Source: Trema orientale (lineage: Eukaryota; Streptophyta; Magnoliopsida; Rosales; Cannabaceae). Taken from it: a DNA stretch of 64,000 nucleotides. Positions within the stretch are counted from its first letter, which is position 1, and each line of letters opens with the position of its first letter. The stretch lies in NCBI GenBank assembly GCA_002914845.1, contig JXTC01000028.1, forward strand, positions 295,886 through 359,885, given 5' to 3'. Made by a program: the position numbers and the translations under genes. The notes under the pieces are model-generated. The model saw nothing but the letters and a program-made list of their open reading frames with translations. It searched no databases and was not told the DNA's origin. Shown in pieces: positions 58,661-64,000 of this stretch.

Positions 58661-60659
58661 ATCACCGTTCTCCACATTAACCAAGGTGATGCTTTTGAAA
58701 ATGGTCCGATGACGTGGAGAGGCATGACTGGTTGGATTCTTATTTTTAATTTCAGTGGTGATTATAGTGGATTAGTAGGAGAAGAGCGAAGTCGGCGGTG
58801 GTTGTGGTATCGCTGGTGGGCTGCCCATTTCGCTTGCAACCACTGATTCATGGTTGGCCACTTGCCAGCTCAGTGTCAATTGTGGGTCCCTTTATCCACC
58901 GAATGCATTAATTTATACTTGTAATCAAATACGAATAAACAAATTCATTTCCATTTATTTGGTCCAAAAAAAAAAAAATTCATTTCCATTTCTAGTCGTA
59001 AATAAATAAACAATATTAAGGTAGTCATTGGTCAAAATTACTCATAGGGTAGTAGAGTCTTTCTCACTTGTTACATACTTTACATTACCGTATTGATATT
59101 GTGTGTGTGTTCTTATAGAAGGCCAAAACTTATTACCTGGTAAAAATATAAAATAATAAAGGAATTTTGTATAATAACTAGTTAAGTTTAGCAATATTTC
59201 TAAGGTTGTTAGTTTTAGCTTTTAGGTTTACAGTTTTAAATTTGGGTAAATAACACCATTAGTCTCTATGTATTACCATTTTGATATATTGGTCTTTAAT
59301 TTTTATTTTTTGGTATTTAAATACTAACGTTTCTCTTTTTAGTATTGATATATTCCATCTAAGATTCTGATAAAATCCATTTAAATAAGAGAAATTTTGC
59401 GCTATTAATCCTTGTTGTTTAAATTGTTTGATAGTTTGGTCCCTAATTTTTTTTTTTTTGGCATTCATACCTCCAATTGCATCCACCAATCACTTTTTTT
59501 TTTCTGTTTTTTTTCCCCGCTAAAAGTATCCATTAGTCACTTGGATATGCATGTTATGACAGAACAGTATGCTACTGCCTACTGGTAATGATTCAGTGCC
59601 GATAAAGTTTAAATTTAGATGGTGATTTCTTTTTAATTTTAATTAATGAAAACTTAAAATTAAACTGATACTAGCTATATGGCCATTATTATTTGAACAA
59701 TATTATGGAACATCAGTAGTGCTCAATTATCACATGATATGACAATTTATTACTGAGAGATTATAATTAATAAAATTGGTCCTATATGGGCTCAACTAAC
59801 ATATAATTATAATCATTCAGTGACAGATTGTCACCTCATGTAGTCTTGGACACCATATATACACAATAGCATTATTTTTATTATTTAGTCCAATTAAACA
59901 CTCTTCTACTTGAATAAAGATATTCAAATATATTACTAGACTGTAGTAGTTGTAATCATTAGTGTTTCAATAAAAAATAAAAAATAAAATGAAAAATTGA
60001 GATCCGTTATTGTCTTAGCTTTTACTTGAACAATTTAGTATAAATATTTATTTGAACAATATTTATGTACCAAAGTGTCCAACAACTCAATATTATTATA
60101 TGAGCAAACTAGATAAGAACTGTTTCTGCAAATTTCGAAACTTAAGTGTGTATATCGCTTATACATTTTAATTTTAGGGGAAAAAAATTGTAGAGGGAAA
60201 GAAGAGAATGTGAAAAAGATGATATTTCTAACCTTCTCACGCTTTGTCATTTTGTATCCCACAAAAATAATCAAAGCATTATTTGACTGATTATGTGTTA
60301 TTTTATTTTACTTTTTTTTTCTTAAAGAAAGAAACTTATTTCATAGTGAAAGGAAATCTTGCGTTAGTGCAACATGCATATGAGATATCAATTATCAAGT
60401 AAAGAATTTTTTTGTATCAAGGAGTAGACCAATATAATACAAGATATAAATAGTTGGGAACTAAGAATTTGTTCGGAACAATTATCATATAATATATTGA
60501 TGATAGACATTTGAAACGAATGGAGTGGGGAAGGAAACACGTAAACATCATAGTATATTCATTACCAATTTCTAACGTCTCTACTAACCACCCGTTTTTT
60601 CTCTCTTTTTTTTTTTATAAAATATTAATCACCGATTTAATTTTTATAAAAATTGGACT
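58661..60659. other. No gene seen
   Basis: Intergenic DNA. AATTCATTTCCATTT is repeated at about 58943 and 58978. The rest has no recognisable structure. Confidence 0.55.
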
Positions 60660-60790
60660 TAACTAGTAATTTCTACTTATTACAAATTAAAAGAAAATAA
60701 CTCACCCACATGGGGAGTTGAACTCCCACCCTACTATCCAATCCTCACCCCACCCTACCCATTGAGCTAGTCCCAATAGGCAACCATCCG
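60660..60790 (-). mobile_element. SINE-like element with tRNA-type promoter
   Basis: On the minus strand box A-like TAGCTCAATGGG (60758-60769) and box B-like GAGTTCAACTCC (60714-60725) lie about 33 bp apart. A tRNA-like stem GGGAGTTCAACTCCC is visible. It resembles the element in the syntaxin intron and probably belongs to the same family. The 3' part runs into A/T-rich sequence towards 60600. Confidence 0.6.
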
Positions 60791-61845
60791 TTTAACCACA
60801 ATTCCTTACCACACTTTTTTTCCCCCTATTTTCGGAGATAAATTCCTTGCGCCACTTATTTGAGGAATTTCAACTTTTTATTTTCTTTTGAAGCAATTTT
60901 TCTTTTTTTCTTTTTTTCGTGAATCTCAGTAGAACGTAGAAACTTTAGTGAATATAATTTTTTTATTCTATCAAAACTCAAACTTCTTTCCTCCTACATA
61001 TTTATACATACGTCATGGGTTTTGGAACAATTGAGCTAGCTCTAATTGACAACTTTTTTATTCATCTTCGAAGAAGAAAAAAAATATATCTCAATAATTT
61101 TTTTATGTGCATGTGTGTATCTTTTTTCAAAAGAAAATTAAATATGTCTAACAACTATGTAAAAAGAGCACACTATGTCAGTAATGAAAGCTTCCTTCTT
61201 TTTTATAACTCTAATTTCCCGTGAATACTCTCTACCGTGAATACTGCTTAGGAGAGATCCTTTGGCAGGATTCTATTTTTATTTTGTTTCTATTTTTGTT
61301 TAATAATCATTCTTCTTATGAGAAGATAAATTTTGGTTCTTTATGATTATTTTGTCCTAATTTTTGTATATGAGTTTAGTTCCTATCTGAAATAATAAAC
61401 ACCGATAAATATTGATATGTGTTGCAGTATCTTTCAAAAGAGCAACTCGGGCAATGCATAATGTTTTCACAAAAATCGAAGATTATAGCCTTAAATCTCT
61501 CCTCTATGAAGTAGGATGCATTGGTAGTTGTTCAAGATCTCATTAAGGTCATACTCTACCGGTGAACATATTTTGTTTTTTTTTTTTTCTTCTAGCGATG
61601 TGGTTAACAATGTATTTGTGATAAAATTTTATATGATTCACCTGGTATTGTTTTAAGAGTATAGGGTGTGTTTATTGACTTAGTTGGAGAAACGTTTTTC
61701 TTTTATGGGAGTCTGTTACCATAAAAAGTTTATGCTTGTTTAAGAGCAGGATTTTTTTTTTTCTCTAATAGTATGTATGTGTATATATATTGGTGAATGA
61801 TGTTAATCACATTCTCAATTGTGTTAAAATTAAGTTCTTTTTTTT
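60791..61845. other. No gene seen
   Basis: A+T-rich intergenic DNA without recognisable features. Confidence 0.55.
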
Positions 61846-62973
61846 GAAATTAGTTCAAATATACATCATAATAGGCATATTTTAGTCTTTATGCTCTTCT
61901 TAATAAAAGTTTGTAAAACATGTATATATCACCTGAAAAGTTACATTTACCTCTAATAAACTATATGCCTCTCTTCTCTTTAACCTTCCATGCCTCTATA
62001 CTATCTCGATTCTTCAAGTTAGCAGTCATATGAGGAGTTGAAATTGTAAAATTAGAAAAGAATAAAAAGAAAAAAAATGAGAAAAGATAAATAAAAAAAG
62101 GAGAAAAAAGATTTGAGAAGAAAACCTCGTTTTCATCTCTCACATCGCCGTCAAACTCATCATTTCTCTTTCTTCTTTCTTCATTCTTCTCTATTTAATT
62201 ATGGGTATAGTTTAAAATAGCATATTATCAAATTTTGAGATATTATAAAATAATTTATATATTGAAAAATCAATTTGAAGTTAATTTTTGCGAGTTTTAA
62301 CAAAAAATCGCAATAATTTTTTATGGTTTTTTGATAATATTTCAATAAAAATTATCTTCTCAGTAAAATTTCGATGAAAATAGTATTTTTGATAATTTTC
62401 GATGCCATTTCGATGAATTTTTGATGCAATAACATTTTCATCAAAATTTTACTGAGAATATAATTTTCATCGAAAAATCATCAAAAATTATCACGATTTT
62501 TTTGTTAAAACTCACAAAAGTTAACCTCAAAATGATTTTTTAATGTATAAATTACCTCATAATATCTCGAAATTTGATAATATGTTATTTTAAACTATAC
62601 CCATAACTAAGTAGAGAAGAATGAAGAGAGGGAAATGATGAGTTTGATGGCAATATGAGAGATGAGAACAGGGTTTTCTTCTCAAATTCTTTTTTCTCCT
62701 TTTTTCAGTTATATTTTCTTATGTTTTTCCTTTTTTCTTTTCTGATTTAATAATTTTAATTCCTCATACGACTGTTAATTTGAAGAATCGAGATATAGAG
62801 AAGTATAGAGGCATTGGTGAGAAGAAATTTTGGCTAAGTTTAAGAGAAGAGAGGCATATAGTTTATTAGGGGTAAATGTGACCTTTTAGGTGATATACGC
62901 ATATTTTACAAACTTTTGAGTAGGGCATATGGACCAAAATATGTTTATTATGATGCATATTTTATCTAATTTC
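61846..62973. mobile_element. Large foldback element (1.13 kb, arms about 560 bp)
   Basis: Both ends begin GAAATTAG (61846, and inverted at 62973), and homologous inverted sequence continues to the centre near 62410. Paired landmarks are CATCATAATAGGCATATTTT with its inverted partner near 62950, TGCCTCTATACTATCTCGATTC (62000) with its partner near 62790, and TTATGGGTATAGTTTAAAAT (62201) with its partner near 62600. The arms are clearly diverged. No protein is encoded. A transcript would form a long imperfect hairpin. Confidence 0.85.
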
Positions 62974-64000
62974 TCATTTTTTTAATAATTTAATTTAATT
63001 TAATTTAATTCATTGTATGAATGAGACGTAAGTTATCCGAGAAACTTCAAAAGGCTATATAATAAATGTTAATGAGTGAATCATAATTCATTAAATAACT
63101 CACAGCTACGATTTTGTTGTATTGTTGTCAAATAATTAAGCAGTATTAAATCCTAGAATTCTTTTTTACAATAACCAAATGACTTTTTTTTAATTAATTA
63201 TTTTTAAAGGAATCACCAAATGAGTTATAGATTAGGCAAACCGACAACTCCAAATAGTATTAAAAAAAAGACAGCTAACATGACTTAACCAAAAAAAAAA
63301 AAAAAAAAACCCCCATATTTTGGCTACTCTTACCCTCTCTCTCTCTCTCTCTCTCTTTCTTCTTTTCTTTTTCCCTTATCCCCCGAAATAAAGAATTAGG
63401 ATTTGGGGTCCTCCTGAGAGACTTCATGTAAGTTCAAACACGAGAACAAAGACTCCCAGCAAAAAAGAAATGACTTTATTTTTTTCAATGGAAGGAAATA
63501 ACTTATTAATACGCGATTGGTGATATTATTTCAACTCTTCCATCCGAATCTTGCTTATGTAAGGGGAAAATAAAACAAAAGAAGGAAATTAATTTTTGAA
63601 AAAATACAACTATTTTCAATGATTTTAGTGTTCGACTTTCATGACTTATGGTAGAGCCAGAAAACTCCTGAATTATCTTTATGCTGAATCTTAAATACTA
63701 AAACGTTTCATTCTATTATCAACATGCCAATATGGATACTTAACTATCTGAAGATAACTAATTAAACAAAAAACAAAAACAAAAAAATGTTACTCTTTCT
63801 CAATTGTCTAGAATCCTTTTAAAGCTAACATGAGGATGACCTCACCACCACCATGGTCAATGGAGTACAAATCTACAAGCATCACAAGTTCCTATATTCT
63901 GTATTAGTTTTCAAATATTACAACAATCCAAATCTGTTTTCATATTCGGAAGCTCGTGCTTCAGAGGTCACATTCCTAGAGTTGAAACAAAGGAAAGACA
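62974..64000. other. No gene seen; A-tract and CT microsatellite
   Basis: A poly-A tract lies at about 63290-63309 and a (CT)n microsatellite at 63334-63357. A short TTTAATTTAA repeat is at 62990-63010. No coding similarity. Confidence 0.6.

Noticed and set aside
58374..58680. Plus-strand frames with Lys/Arg- and Phe/Ser-rich translations
   Set aside because: Produced by CT- and A-rich tracts in the promoter of the minus-strand gene.

Overview
This is nuclear DNA from a flowering plant, most likely a eudicot. The evidence is an intronless plant histone H4, a TPLATE-complex subunit (TML) that only plants have, a tail-anchored syntaxin-6-like gene with short GT-AG introns, a MAKR/DUF1645-like plant-specific gene, A+T-rich intergenic DNA, and a dense load of Copia and Ty3 retrotransposon remnants, MITEs and SINE-like elements. 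No bacterial operons, CRISPR arrays or rRNA genes were seen. The sequence alone does not fix the species.

Layout. 1-3345: plus-strand Athila-type Ty3 gag-protease remnant, one frame with in-frame stops and no reverse transcriptase. 3346-9456: minus-strand, internally deleted Copia element of SIRE/Maximus type (one full LTR, PBS, gag, protease and pol scraps, PPT, stub of the other LTR). 9477-11396 and 13884-15230: two related LTR-like blocks in the same orientation, with the histone H4 gene (12657-12968) and an assembly gap (13028-13319) between them. 15.2-21 kb: MITEs, hairpins and microsatellites. 21.95-22.90 kb: MAKR/DUF1645-like gene. 28.80-30.73 kb: TML on the minus strand. 31-37 kb: inverted-repeat elements and a gutted minus-strand Athila-like element. 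37475-48595: an 11.1-kb minus-strand Tat/Ogre-clade Ty3 element with both LTRs and a 5-bp target duplication (ATCTA). 48.6-54.5 kb: mostly empty, with a MITE pair and possible gene-fragment exons. 54576-58248: five-exon syntaxin-6-like gene (minus) with a SINE in its last intron. 58.6-64 kb: noncoding, with a second SINE-like element and a 1.1-kb foldback element.

The live cellular genes are H4 (chromatin), the MAKR-like gene (possible membrane-kinase regulator), TML (clathrin-mediated endocytosis) and the syntaxin-6-like gene (endomembrane trafficking). They are separate transcription units in a repeat-rich matrix, not a functional cluster.

The most unusual object is inside the Tat/Ogre element. 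Its plus strand, opposite to gag-pol, carries a degenerate gene with its own TATA box and a run of four exons whose three introns are all GT-AG and whose reading phase is conserved across every junction. Such introns can survive retrotransposition only when the gene is antisense to the genomic RNA.
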